NCBI GenBank assembly: GCA_945957245.1
Contig: CAMFLD010000002.1
Location: 1 to 27,006, forward strand
From: an uncultured Flavobacterium sp.
GTDB taxonomy: Bacteria > Bacteroidota > Bacteroidia > Flavobacteriales > Flavobacteriaceae
Length of the DNA stretch: 27,006 nt
Direction of reading: 5' to 3'
The position numbers and the translations under genes are program-made. This document shows, piece by piece, positions 15,892 through 22,841 of the stretch (the first letter of the stretch is position 1; the number at the start of each line of letters is the position of its first letter). The notes under the pieces were generated by a model, which saw nothing but the letters and a program-made list of their open reading frames with translations, did not search any database and was not told where the DNA came from.

Positions 15892-15994
15892 GTTATCTTT
15901 TCCCGTTGCAAAACGAGATAGAATGTAGCACCTTCTTTTGGCAAAGGGTTGCTAAGCTGTCATTGGGTCTATTCCCTCGAGCTTTCGTGATAAC
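15892..15994 (-). ncRNA. SAM-I (S-box) riboswitch of the metH operon
   Basis: Read on the minus strand, P1 is GTTATC / GATAAC at the two ends. The core follows the S-box order: GAGGGA, GACCCAATGA (kink-turn side), AGCAACC, then the P3 helix (CCTT/AAGG), GGTGCTACATTC, and the P4 helix (TCTCGTT/AACGGGA). Binding of S-adenosylmethionine would reduce metH-metF expression. No obvious terminator with a U-run follows; a second GATAAC (15859-15864) downstream could compete for the P1 5' strand. The expression platform is therefore unclear. Confidence 0.93.
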
Positions 15995-16017
15995 AAACAT
16001 GATGTTAATGAACGGTG

Positions 16018-16048
16018 CAAAGTAACAGCATAGAATTGTTATTTGCAA
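16018..16048 (-). promoter_or_regulatory. Candidate promoter of the metH operon
   Basis: TTG (16046-16048) and TTACTTTG (16018-16025) are separated by 20 nt, close to the Bacteroidota TTTG / TAnnTTTG pattern. They lie directly upstream of the SAM-I riboswitch, with an expected start near 16010. Confidence 0.55.
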
Positions 16049-16064
16049 GAGTTTTAAAAAAATA

Positions 16065-16096
16065 AAAACCTACAACGTTGTAGTGCTGTAGGTTTT
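16065..16096 (-). terminator. Terminator of the metY-metX-hom-hydroxylase operon
   Basis: Inverted repeat AAAACCTACA / TGTAGGTTTT with a T-run on the minus strand, 12 bp after the stop of the hydroxylase-like gene. A perfect 14-nt palindrome CTACAACGTTGTAG (16070-16083) lies within and offers an alternative hairpin. Confidence 0.8.
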
Positions 16097-16108
16097 CGGG
16101 GGTTTGGG

Positions 16109-17317
16109 TTAGTTGGTAAAAAGGTAATGCTGGTATTTGGATTGCATTTCGTTATAGAAAAGGACAAACAGGGAAATCAATCCTAAAATTCCCAAAGTGA
16201 AATAAAAATTAGGAAAAGTAAAATTGACAATAAAACATAGTAGCGCAAAGCGAAGGAATTCCAAATGGAAAATCCATTTTTTCTGTTCCAGCATGGCTCC
16301 GGTTACAATTACGCTTAGTATTATAAAAATGGTTATGAATATGAGTTTCTCAAATGTAATGTAGTGTGAAAATAATATGGTAAAGAACAGCACACAAACG
16401 GTTGTAATAGTTTTGACTTTTATGGCAAGAATCAGATTTGAGGAGTGGTGCACATGGGTTACTTTTTGGGACAATCTTCGTTCGAGCAGTTCTCTTATGC
16501 GAGGGTCAATATCATTAGGGCTTCCAAAAATAATTTTGAGTTTGTTACTAAAGCCTTTTGTTAACCGGAACGCTACTATCAATTCAAGTACGTAATGAAA
16601 ATGCTGCCAAAGGAAGCTGTGGCTGTCCAATGGTTTTGTCAGTCCATATTTAGGCTCTGTTTTTTCTTCGGCAAATGTTCCGAAAATTTTGTCCCAGATA
16701 ATGAGCATATCTCCATAATTTTTATCAAGGTATTCTGGATTGCTGCTGTGGTGTACCCTATGGTGAGAAGGGGTTACTAAAATGTATTCGAGCCAACCAA
16801 GTTTCCCGATTAACCGGGTATGTGTAAAAAAGGGATAGGTTCCGTGGACTAATAGGAATACGGTAATCATTTCGGCTTTAAAACCTATAACTGGCAAGAC
16901 ACTCCAAAACAATCCTCTTGCTATAGCCTGAAAAACAGTAATTCTGGCGGCTACGGTATAATTGAAATCATCACTTTGATGATGGACAATGTGGGCAGCC
17001 CAAAACAAATTGACCTGATGCCCAAAGCGGTGGTACCAATACCACATCAAATCGGTAGCGAGGAAGAGTAATACCCAAGTTATCCAGTTGTTTCCAATAT
17101 CAAAAACAGCAAAATTGGTGTTCAGCCATTTGAAAACAAAAAAGAAGGAACCGGTGGTTATCAAATCTGAAATACGTTCTACTATCCCAACATTTACATT
17201 AGCTATACTTTCATTAAAATGATGAACTTTTCTATTTCGTCTTTTGCTGATGTAGTATTCGAGCAACATAAATGATAGAAAAAAGGGTACTGCAAAAGCT
17301 ATATAGTCTATTTTCAT
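16109..17317 (-). CDS. Fatty-acid hydroxylase / sterol desaturase superfamily membrane protein
   Basis: A 402-residue integral membrane protein with about eight hydrophobic segments and the three di-iron histidine boxes: HRFGH (96-100), HIVHH (109-113) and HHRVHH (185-190). The arrangement resembles alkylglycerol-monooxygenase/sterol desaturase-like proteins that hydroxylate lipids at the membrane. It has an additional C-terminal part with three to four membrane helices (about residues 305-400). The substrate is not predictable. It starts 22 bp after the hom stop and is followed by a terminator, so it is probably co-transcribed with the homocysteine-forming genes, with no evident metabolic link. 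Confidence 0.85.
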   Translation of the reverse strand: MKIDYIAFAVPFFLSFMLLEYYISKRRNRKVHHFNESIANVNVGIVERISDLITTGSFFFVFKWLNTNFAVFDIGNNWITWVLLFLATDLMWYWYHRFGHQVNLFWAAHIVHHQSDDFNYTVAARITVFQAIARGLFWSVLPVIGFKAEMITVFLLVHGTYPFFTHTRLIGKLGWLEYILVTPSHHRVHHSSNPEYLDKNYGDMLIIWDKIFGTFAEEKTEPKYGLTKPLDSHSFLWQHFHYVLELIVAFRLTKGFSNKLKIIFGSPNDIDPRIRELLERRLSQKVTHVHHSSNLILAIKVKTITTVCVLFFTILFSHYITFEKLIFITIFIILSVIVTGAMLEQKKWIFHLEFLRFALLCFIVNFTFPNFYFTLGILGLISLFVLFYNEMQSKYQHYLFTN

Positions 17318-17339
17318 AGTTTTGTTTGGTACTTTTTGT

Positions 17340-18443
17340 TTAGTTAAACCATACGGCTTCCCTGACTTTGATTTTCTCTGCTATTTTAAGGATATCGGTG
17401 AGCACTCCCCGTGCGGTTACCTGTTTTCCTGCGCCTGCGCCCTGTATGACTATTGGAATTTCGCCATAGGATTCGGTGTAAATTTCTATCAGGTTATCGG
17501 CACCTTTGAGTTGGCCCAGTGCGGAGCTTTGTGGTGCTGAAATCAATTTGGCTTCAAGCTTTTTCTCAGCTACATCAAATTCTCCAACGTAGCGTAACAC
17601 ATGGTTGTCTGCCTGCGTTATTTTAGCAATCTGAAATGGTTTGTCAAACAATTGCCTGTTGACGGCGTATTCAGCTTTAGAATTTTTTTCATTGAGGTTT
17701 GGAAGCAAAAGGGATGAAATTTGGACATCGGAGAATTCAAATTGGTTTTCGATTTCTCTTGCAAGGATTAATAATTTCCTTGCGACATCGTTACCGGATA
17801 AATCTTCTCTTGAATCGGGTTCTGTTAGTCCCAGTTTTTCAGCATCGGCCAGAATTTTAGAAAAAGGCAAATCTTCTTTTGAAAATCTGTTGAAGATATA
17901 GCTCAGCGAACCTGAGAAAACGCCTCTGATTTTGGTGATTTTTTCGCCCGAAAAATGCAAATCATTTATGGTTTGGACTACAGGCAATCCGGCGCCGACA
18001 TTGGTTTCATAAAGAAATGTCTTATCGTACTTTTTGAGATTTCTTCTGAGTTCCTTATAAAATTCGGTGTGGAGCGTATTGGCTTTTTTATTGGCCGCAA
18101 CTATATCAAAACCGTTTTGGACAAGCGGTATGTAGTTCTTTACCAGTTCATCACTTGCTGTGGCATCAACTGCGATAAGATTTTCGAGTTGAAGTTCCTT
18201 TGTATATTCAATAATGTCTTCAATGCGAAAAGGAATAGCTGATTGGGCAAAGTTGGCTTCCCACTGGTTTTTGACACCATCCTTTTCGAAAAAAGCCAGA
18301 GTAGAATTAGTTATAATAGGAAACCTGAGGTCGATATTCTTTTTTTCGAGGAAGAATTTTTGACTTTCGACGACCTGATTGATTAGCGTACTTCCGACAT
18401 TTCCGATTCCGAAAAGCACTACATTTATTCTAAGCGCTGACAT
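17340..18443 (-). CDS. Homoserine dehydrogenase
   Basis: A 367-residue NAD(P)-dependent enzyme reducing aspartate semialdehyde to homoserine. The Rossmann motif is GIGNVGSTL (12-20). The catalytic core has AANKKANT and GLPVVQTINDL, GVFSGSLSYIFN and EPDSREDLSGNDVARKLLILARE. It resembles the dehydrogenase half of ThrA/MetL fusions but has no aspartokinase or obvious ACT domain. It overlaps metX by 14 bases. Placement after metY and metX suggests it feeds homoserine into methionine synthesis; another copy for threonine may exist elsewhere. Confidence 0.94.
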   Translation of the reverse strand: MSALRINVVLFGIGNVGSTLINQVVESQKFFLEKKNIDLRFPIITNSTLAFFEKDGVKNQWEANFAQSAIPFRIEDIIEYTKELQLENLIAVDATASDELVKNYIPLVQNGFDIVAANKKANTLHTEFYKELRRNLKKYDKTFLYETNVGAGLPVVQTINDLHFSGEKITKIRGVFSGSLSYIFNRFSKEDLPFSKILADAEKLGLTEPDSREDLSGNDVARKLLILAREIENQFEFSDVQISSLLLPNLNEKNSKAEYAVNRQLFDKPFQIAKITQADNHVLRYVGEFDVAEKKLEAKLISAPQSSALGQLKGADNLIEIYTESYGEIPIVIQGAGAGKQVTARGVLTDILKIAEKIKVREAVWFN

Positions 18444-19431
18444 AATTTTGTTGTTTTTCTTTGTTAAAAATAGGCCCGATTATTTTGGCTAACTGTTCAA
18501 ATTCGATTAAAAAAGCATCGTGTCCGTGAATGGAGCGGATTTCATGGTAATACACATTCTCCCTGATATTTTTCAGAAGCTCATACGTTTCCCTGTTTTC
18601 TTCGGGGATGAAAAAATAATCTGTGTCTACAGCTACTATATGAATGTTGGTCTGTACTTCTTTAGCAATGGATACAAAATCTTTTCTCCCTCTGGTGATA
18701 TCATTGGTTTTTAACAAATGATTCATCAGTTTGTATGCGGGCAGACGAAACCTATTTTTGAGTTTGAAGCCGTGATTGATAAGCCAGTTTTCTATCTTGT
18801 AGAACGAGGAATCATCGAATCTGCTTCTTTGGAAACGCTGGTTCACCGATTGTGGTGTGCGGTACAAAAGCATGGCATGCAGGCGGGCATCGGTAATTGG
18901 GTCATCGGAATTATTGAGTATCTGATCCTGAATTAAGACATTTGCAATTACCCAGTCGGTCGCTTTCCAGTCGGTCGCAATTGGGATTAGATTTTCGATT
19001 GCATCCGGTCTTAACACCGCCATTTCCCATGCAACAGCACCCCCAAGGCTACCGCCAATGACTGAAAAAACCTTTCCTACATTAAGATAGTGTAGACCTT
19101 CCCAAAAGATCCGGGCTATATCACGTATAGTAAAATCATGGTAATTTGAAATCAGGTTTCCAAAGTTATCATCATAACCATTCCCGGGAATGTTAAACGC
19201 TATTATGGTGAAATAGTCCGTATCTATGATTTTATCTTCTCCTATCAAATCGTTCCACCATCCGCCTGCTCCTGTTACATTTGAGTTTCCTGTCAATGCA
19301 TGGTTGACCACTACAACCGGAGCAGTTCCTAACGGCTGTCCAAATAACTGATAGAAAAGTGGAATGTAGGGGCGTTGTTTCCCACTTTCCAAATCAAAAT
19401 TGAACAAATCTATTTTTTCTAAATTTTTCAT
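18430..19431 (-). CDS. metX: Homoserine O-acetyltransferase (MetX-type alpha/beta hydrolase)
   Basis: A 333-residue alpha/beta-hydrolase. The MetX signature NHALTGNSN (43-51) is present. The nucleophile is Ser128 in GGSLGG, the acid is probably Asp271 in VDTDYFF, and the base is His304 in HGHDAFL. It activates homoserine with acetyl-CoA for MetY. It is slightly shorter than many MetX proteins (350-380 aa) but complete at the motifs. It is separated from metY by 115 bp that contain a strong hairpin, and overlaps hom by 14 bases. Confidence 0.93.
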   Translation of the reverse strand: MKNLEKIDLFNFDLESGKQRPYIPLFYQLFGQPLGTAPVVVVNHALTGNSNVTGAGGWWNDLIGEDKIIDTDYFTIIAFNIPGNGYDDNFGNLISNYHDFTIRDIARIFWEGLHYLNVGKVFSVIGGSLGGAVAWEMAVLRPDAIENLIPIATDWKATDWVIANVLIQDQILNNSDDPITDARLHAMLLYRTPQSVNQRFQRSRFDDSSFYKIENWLINHGFKLKNRFRLPAYKLMNHLLKTNDITRGRKDFVSIAKEVQTNIHIVAVDTDYFFIPEENRETYELLKNIRENVYYHEIRSIHGHDAFLIEFEQLAKIIGPIFNKEKQQNYVSA

Positions 19432-19463
19432 TGTTGTGTTATTAAATTCCTGGAGCTTTTTAA

Positions 19464-19499
19464 AAGACTGCCTTCAACCTCAACTTTGAAGACAGTCTT
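19464..19499 (-). terminator. Terminator-like hairpin between metY and metX
   Basis: A 14-bp stem (19464-19477 with 19486-19499). On the minus strand the single non-Watson-Crick position is a G-U pair and the stem is followed by TTTT. It may attenuate transcription from metY into metX and hom rather than end it fully, or protect the metY mRNA 3' end. Confidence 0.75.
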
Positions 19500-19546
19500 A
19501 CCAAACAAACTAAACCTAATCGATTGTTTTACTTTAAAAAACTATA

Positions 19547-20839
19547 TTATACTATGAAAGGCGTTTTGATTTTTACAAAGACTTCTTTCAAATCTGCTTT
19601 TAAATCGTCAATATCTTCCAGTCCAACTGAAAGTCGGATTAAATCTTTAGTAACGCCGGTGGCTTCCTGCTCGGCTTCGGAAAGCTGCTGATGCGTAGTA
19701 CTTGCCGGATGGATAATTAAGGATTTAGTATCTCCGATGTTAGCCAGAAGCGAAAATAATTTGGTTTCATCGGCTACTTTTTTGGCGGCTTCAAAACCTC
19801 CTTTTAATCCGAAAGTAATAATCCCGCTTTTCCCTTCCGGAAGGTATTTATCTGCTAAAGCTTTGTATTTTGAAGACGCTAATCCCGGATAGTTTACCCA
19901 TGCTACCTCTTCCTGTGCTTCAAGCCATTGGGCAAGCGCCAATGCATTTTCACTGTGTTTTTTGATTCGGATTTCTAAGGTTTCCAATCCCTGAATGGTT
20001 TGGAAGGCATTGAACGGACTTAATGCTGCTCCAAAATCACGCAGCCCTTCAATCCTTACTTTTGCGATAAATGAGGATGCACCAAGCGCTTCGTAGTATT
20101 TAAGTCCATGGTAGCCCGGTGATGGTTCCGTAAACTCCGGGAATTTGCCATTGCTCCAGTCAAAATTCCCTGCATCAATAATAACTCCGCCTAAGGATGT
20201 TCCGTTTCCGGTAATGTATTTTGTCAGGGAATGGATTACGATATCAGCTCCATACTGAATTGGATTGAGCAAAAAGGGTGTTGCGACAGTATTATCAACA
20301 ATAAACGGAACTTTGAATGCTTTGGCTTCTTTTGAAATGGCTTTTAAATCCAGTACATCCAATTTTGGGTTTCCTAAACTTTCGGCGAAAAATGCTCTTG
20401 TGTTTTCCTGTGCGGCTTTCGTAAAGTTCTCCGGATTGGAAGGATCTACGAAAGTTGTTGTGATTCCAAGTCTGGGTAGGGTTACTTTCAACAGATTGTA
20501 AGTTCCTCCGTAAAGGCTGTTGGATGCTACGATATGGTCTCCCGCTTTTAGTAAAACCAAAAATGTTGTGGCAATGGCTGATGTTCCTGAAGCGGTTACT
20601 ACGGCTCCTATTCCGCCTTCGAGTGCGGCCAGACGCTGTTCCAGGATATCATTGGTTGGATTGTTCAGGCGGGTATAAATGAATCCGGCTTCTGCTAAAC
20701 CGAATAAATTGGCGGCATGGTCTGCGTTGTTGAATACATACGATGTGGTTTGGTAAATTGGAACTGCTCTGGTTCCAGCATTTTTAGTTACATCGTGTCC
20801 GGCGTGCAATGCGTTTGTTGCGAATTTTGTTGTGCTCAT
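19547..20839 (-). CDS. metY: O-acetylhomoserine sulfhydrylase
   Basis: A 430-residue Cys/Met-metabolism PLP enzyme, the normal length for O-acetylhomoserine aminocarboxypropyltransferase. It makes homocysteine from O-acetylhomoserine and sulfide. Lys207 in HSLTKYITGNG is the Schiff-base lysine. The N-terminus FATNALHAGHD and the motifs YTRLNNPTNDILEQRLAALEGG and NPKLDVLDL are typical. It is the first structural gene behind two Met/Cys-rich leader peptides and two attenuator hairpins. It works with metX and hom downstream. Confidence 0.96.
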   Translation of the reverse strand: MSTTKFATNALHAGHDVTKNAGTRAVPIYQTTSYVFNNADHAANLFGLAEAGFIYTRLNNPTNDILEQRLAALEGGIGAVVTASGTSAIATTFLVLLKAGDHIVASNSLYGGTYNLLKVTLPRLGITTTFVDPSNPENFTKAAQENTRAFFAESLGNPKLDVLDLKAISKEAKAFKVPFIVDNTVATPFLLNPIQYGADIVIHSLTKYITGNGTSLGGVIIDAGNFDWSNGKFPEFTEPSPGYHGLKYYEALGASSFIAKVRIEGLRDFGAALSPFNAFQTIQGLETLEIRIKKHSENALALAQWLEAQEEVAWVNYPGLASSKYKALADKYLPEGKSGIITFGLKGGFEAAKKVADETKLFSLLANIGDTKSLIIHPASTTHQQLSEAEQEATGVTKDLIRLSVGLEDIDDLKADLKEVFVKIKTPFIV

Positions 20840-20886
20840 GATTTAGAAATTTAATTGTTTTATAATTTTTTACGAATGGTTTGAAA

Positions 20887-20925
20887 TAAAAAAAGTCCTT
20901 TCGGATGGTTACCAAAAGGACTTTT
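20887..20925 (-). terminator. Attenuator terminator B, directly before metY
   Basis: An 11-bp perfect stem AAAAGTCCTTT / AAAGGACTTTT (20915-20925 with 20891-20901), 13-nt loop, followed on the minus strand by TTTTTTTATTT. Part of the 5' arm and loop (RNA CUUUUGGUAA, 20909-20918) can instead pair over 10 bp with UUGCCAAAAG (20958-20967) in leader peptide B. Confidence 0.85.
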
Positions 20926-20945
20926 AGGGTGTAGTGTAACTACGG

Positions 20946-21041
20946 CTAGGTCTTCAACTTTTGGCAACAGGGTATAAGCATACGACAACACATGATGTGC
21001 ATCATAGAAATTGCCATTGTATTTTTACCTGTTGCGTTCAT
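20946..21041 (-). CDS. Met/Cys-rich leader peptide B of the metY operon
   Basis: A 31-codon ORF starting at an ATG at 21041. Its core reads SMMHIMCCRMLIPCC (residues 12-26). It has 6 Met and 4 Cys in 31 residues. The codons following the second Cys pair (CAA AAG, residues 27-28) form part of UUGCCAAAAG, complementary to the terminator arm at 20909-20918. Stalling on Met or Cys codons would keep the terminator open; smooth translation would let it form. I chose the inner ATG rather than one at 21149, because the longer frame crosses terminator A. Confidence 0.85.
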   Translation of the reverse strand: MNATGKNTMAISMMHIMCCRMLIPCCQKLKT

Positions 21042-21081
21042 TATTTTATTTTTGAATTTTCTTTTTGAATTTGTTAGTAAT

Positions 21082-21110
21082 AAAAAAACCTCTGCGGTTT
21101 GCAGAGGTTT
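21082..21110 (-). terminator. Attenuator terminator A of the metY leader
   Basis: A 10-bp perfect stem AAACCTCTGC / GCAGAGGTTT (21101-21110 with 21086-21095), 5-nt loop and a T-run on the minus strand. The 5' arm CCUCUGC can alternatively pair with GCAGAGG at 21151-21157 inside leader peptide A; that sequence duplicates the terminator's 3' arm. Confidence 0.88.
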
Positions 21111-21135
21111 GATGCTATATTTTAAAAATTTAAAA

Positions 21136-21192
21136 TTATGCAATATCATGCCTCTGCGGAAACTTCCACATCATACGACACTCATGACACAT
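21136..21192 (-). CDS. Met/Cys-rich leader peptide A of the metY operon
   Basis: An 18-codon ORF (MCHECRMMWKFPQRHDIA) from an ATG at 21192 to TAA at 21136-21138. It has three Met and two Cys among the first eight residues. Codons 12-14 (CCG CAG AGG) hold GCAGAGG, the antiterminator strand for terminator A 26 nt downstream. With ribosomes stalled at Met7-Met8 or Cys5 this strand is available; when ribosomes reach the stop codon it is covered and the terminator forms. It shares the string CRM with leader peptide B. Confidence 0.85.
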   Translation of the reverse strand: MCHECRMMWKFPQRHDIA

Positions 21193-21226
21193 AATTAAAT
21201 TCATTTCTTTTCGATTTTCAGTGATA

Positions 21227-21258
21227 CAAACTTCAGAACTATTTTTGAATTGACAAAA
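21227..21258 (-). promoter_or_regulatory. Candidate promoter of the metY operon
   Basis: TTTTG (21254-21258) and GAAGTTTG (21227-21234) on the minus strand, spaced 19 nt, similar to TTTG / TAnnTTTG. The start would fall about 25 nt before leader peptide A. Confidence 0.5.
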
Positions 21259-21364
21259 CAAAATCTGAAAATTTAACATTTGGGATTAGATTATATATAA
21301 TTAAATACTACGTATTTACATTTTTGAAAAAATCATAAATAAAATAAAAAAAGCAAAATAGTTT

Positions 21365-21394
21365 TTTGTTTTCTAAATAGTCTTCATACATTTG
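21365..21394 (+). promoter_or_regulatory. Promoter of metK
   Basis: TTTG (21365-21368), 18-nt spacer, and TACATTTG (21387-21394), an exact TAnnTTTG. It lies just upstream of the SAM-II-like aptamer at 21406, so the transcript begins near 21400. Confidence 0.65.
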
Positions 21395-21405
21395 CACCCG
21401 AAAAT

Positions 21406-21456
21406 GAGAGGAGAAATTTGAACTGATTGCAACCTCGTTAAAAAATGCTAAAGCAG
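21406..21456 (+). ncRNA. SAM-II-like riboswitch of metK
   Basis: Order of elements as in SAM-II: P1 5' strand GAGG (21408-21411), a long loop with TTTGAACTGATTGCAA, P1 3' strand CCTC (21433-21436), an A-rich linker and the conserved GCTAAAGCAG (21447-21456) that would form the pseudoknot. GCTAAAG can instead pair with CTTTAGC (21465-21471), and AGGAGA of P1 (21409-21414) with TCTCCT (21461-21466). An exclusive switch is therefore visible. Identification is from memory of the SAM-II consensus. Confidence 0.75.
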
Positions 21457-21529
21457 AAACTCTCCTTTAGCTTTTCGTAGCAATCTTCATTTTTCCGGAC
21501 TAATAAATATTAAAATTAAATCATAAGTT

Positions 21530-22780
21530 ATGGCTTATTTATTTACATCGGAGTCAGTGAGTGAAGGACATCCGGACAAAGTTTCAGATCAAATTTCAGA
21601 TGCATTGATTGATAACTTTTTGGCGTTTGACGCTGATTCAAAAGTAGCCTGCGAAACTCTGGTAACAACAGGACAGGTAATTCTGGCAGGAGAAGTAAAA
21701 TCAAAAACTTATCTTGATGTGCAACAAATTGCAAGAGAAGTAATCAAAAAAATTGGATACACGAAAAGTGAGTATATGTTTGATGCGGATTCTTGTGGTG
21801 TTTTGTCTGCCATTCACGAACAGTCTGCTGACATCAACCAAGGTGTAGACAGAGCAAGCAAAGAAGATCAAGGAGCTGGTGATCAAGGGATGATGTTTGG
21901 TTATGCTACTAATGAAACTGAAAACTTCATGCCATTAGCATTAGATTTATCTCACGCTTTATTGATTGAATTAGCCAATCTGAGAAGAGAAAATAACGAA
22001 ATCAAATATTTACGCCCTGATGCCAAATCACAGGTGACTTTGGAATATTCTGACGATAATAAACCTCAGCGAATTGATGCTATTGTTATCTCAACACAAC
22101 ACGATGATTTTGCTCCTGAAGCTGAGATGTTAGCTAAAATCAAAAGCGATTTGATTTCTATCCTTATTCCAAGAATTAAAGCAAAATACCCACAATACGC
22201 TCACTTATTCAACGACGACATCACTTACCACATTAACCCAACGGGTAAATTTGTAATTGGTGGTCCTCACGGAGACACTGGTCTTACCGGAAGAAAAATC
22301 ATCGTTGATACCTACGGTGGTAAAGGGGCTCACGGTGGTGGTGCTTTCTCTGGAAAAGATCCTTCAAAAGTAGATCGTTCTGCAGCTTATGCAACCCGTC
22401 ACATTGCTAAAAACTTAGTTGCTGCCGGTTTATGTGATGAAGTTTTGGTTCAGGTTTCTTATGCTATTGGTGTGGCTAAACCAACTTCTATCAACGTAAA
22501 CACATACGGTACAGCTAAAGTAAGCTTAACCGATGGTGAAATCAGTAAAGTGGTTGAAGGTATTTTCGACATGAGACCTTACTTCATTGAGCAACGTTTA
22601 AAATTGAGAAACCCAATATACAGCGAGACTGCAGCTTACGGACACATGGGAAGAAAACCGGAAACGGTTACCAAAACCTTCCAATTGCCAAATGGCGCTC
22701 CAAAAACAGTTGAAGTGGAATTGTTTACCTGGGAAAAATTAGATTATGTAGATAAAGTAAAAGCTGCTTTCGGATTATAA
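21530..22780 (+). CDS. metK: S-adenosylmethionine synthetase
   Basis: A 416-residue enzyme making SAM from methionine and ATP in the cytoplasm. It has the N-terminal FTSESVSEGHPDKVSDQISDA with catalytic His, the GAGDQGMMFGYAT ATP-binding motif, and the glycine-rich GGKGAHGGGAFSGKDPSKVDR loop. Full length for a Bacteroidota MetK. It is divergent from the metY operon with its own promoter and riboswitch, and is followed by a strong terminator. The product is the ligand of both riboswitches in this window. Confidence 0.98.
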   Translation: MAYLFTSESVSEGHPDKVSDQISDALIDNFLAFDADSKVACETLVTTGQVILAGEVKSKTYLDVQQIAREVIKKIGYTKSEYMFDADSCGVLSAIHEQSADINQGVDRASKEDQGAGDQGMMFGYATNETENFMPLALDLSHALLIELANLRRENNEIKYLRPDAKSQVTLEYSDDNKPQRIDAIVISTQHDDFAPEAEMLAKIKSDLISILIPRIKAKYPQYAHLFNDDITYHINPTGKFVIGGPHGDTGLTGRKIIVDTYGGKGAHGGGAFSGKDPSKVDRSAAYATRHIAKNLVAAGLCDEVLVQVSYAIGVAKPTSINVNTYGTAKVSLTDGEISKVVEGIFDMRPYFIEQRLKLRNPIYSETAAYGHMGRKPETVTKTFQLPNGAPKTVEVELFTWEKLDYVDKVKAAFGL

Positions 22781-22800
22781 TATCAAAAGAGCTTGGAAAT

Positions 22801-22835
22801 AAAAAACCCGTCCTGAATAAATCGAGACGGGTTTT
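22801..22835. terminator. Bidirectional terminator between metK and the 779-residue protein gene
   Basis: Stem AAAAACCCGTC / GACGGGTTTTT (22801-22811 with 22825-22835) with T-runs in both directions, between convergent gene ends. Confidence 0.88.
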
Positions 22836-22841
22836 TGTTGT

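Noticed and set aside
20992..21198. Plus-strand ORF opposite the metY leader
   Set aside because: It mirrors the leader-peptide and terminator region, and has neither signal nor conserved motif.
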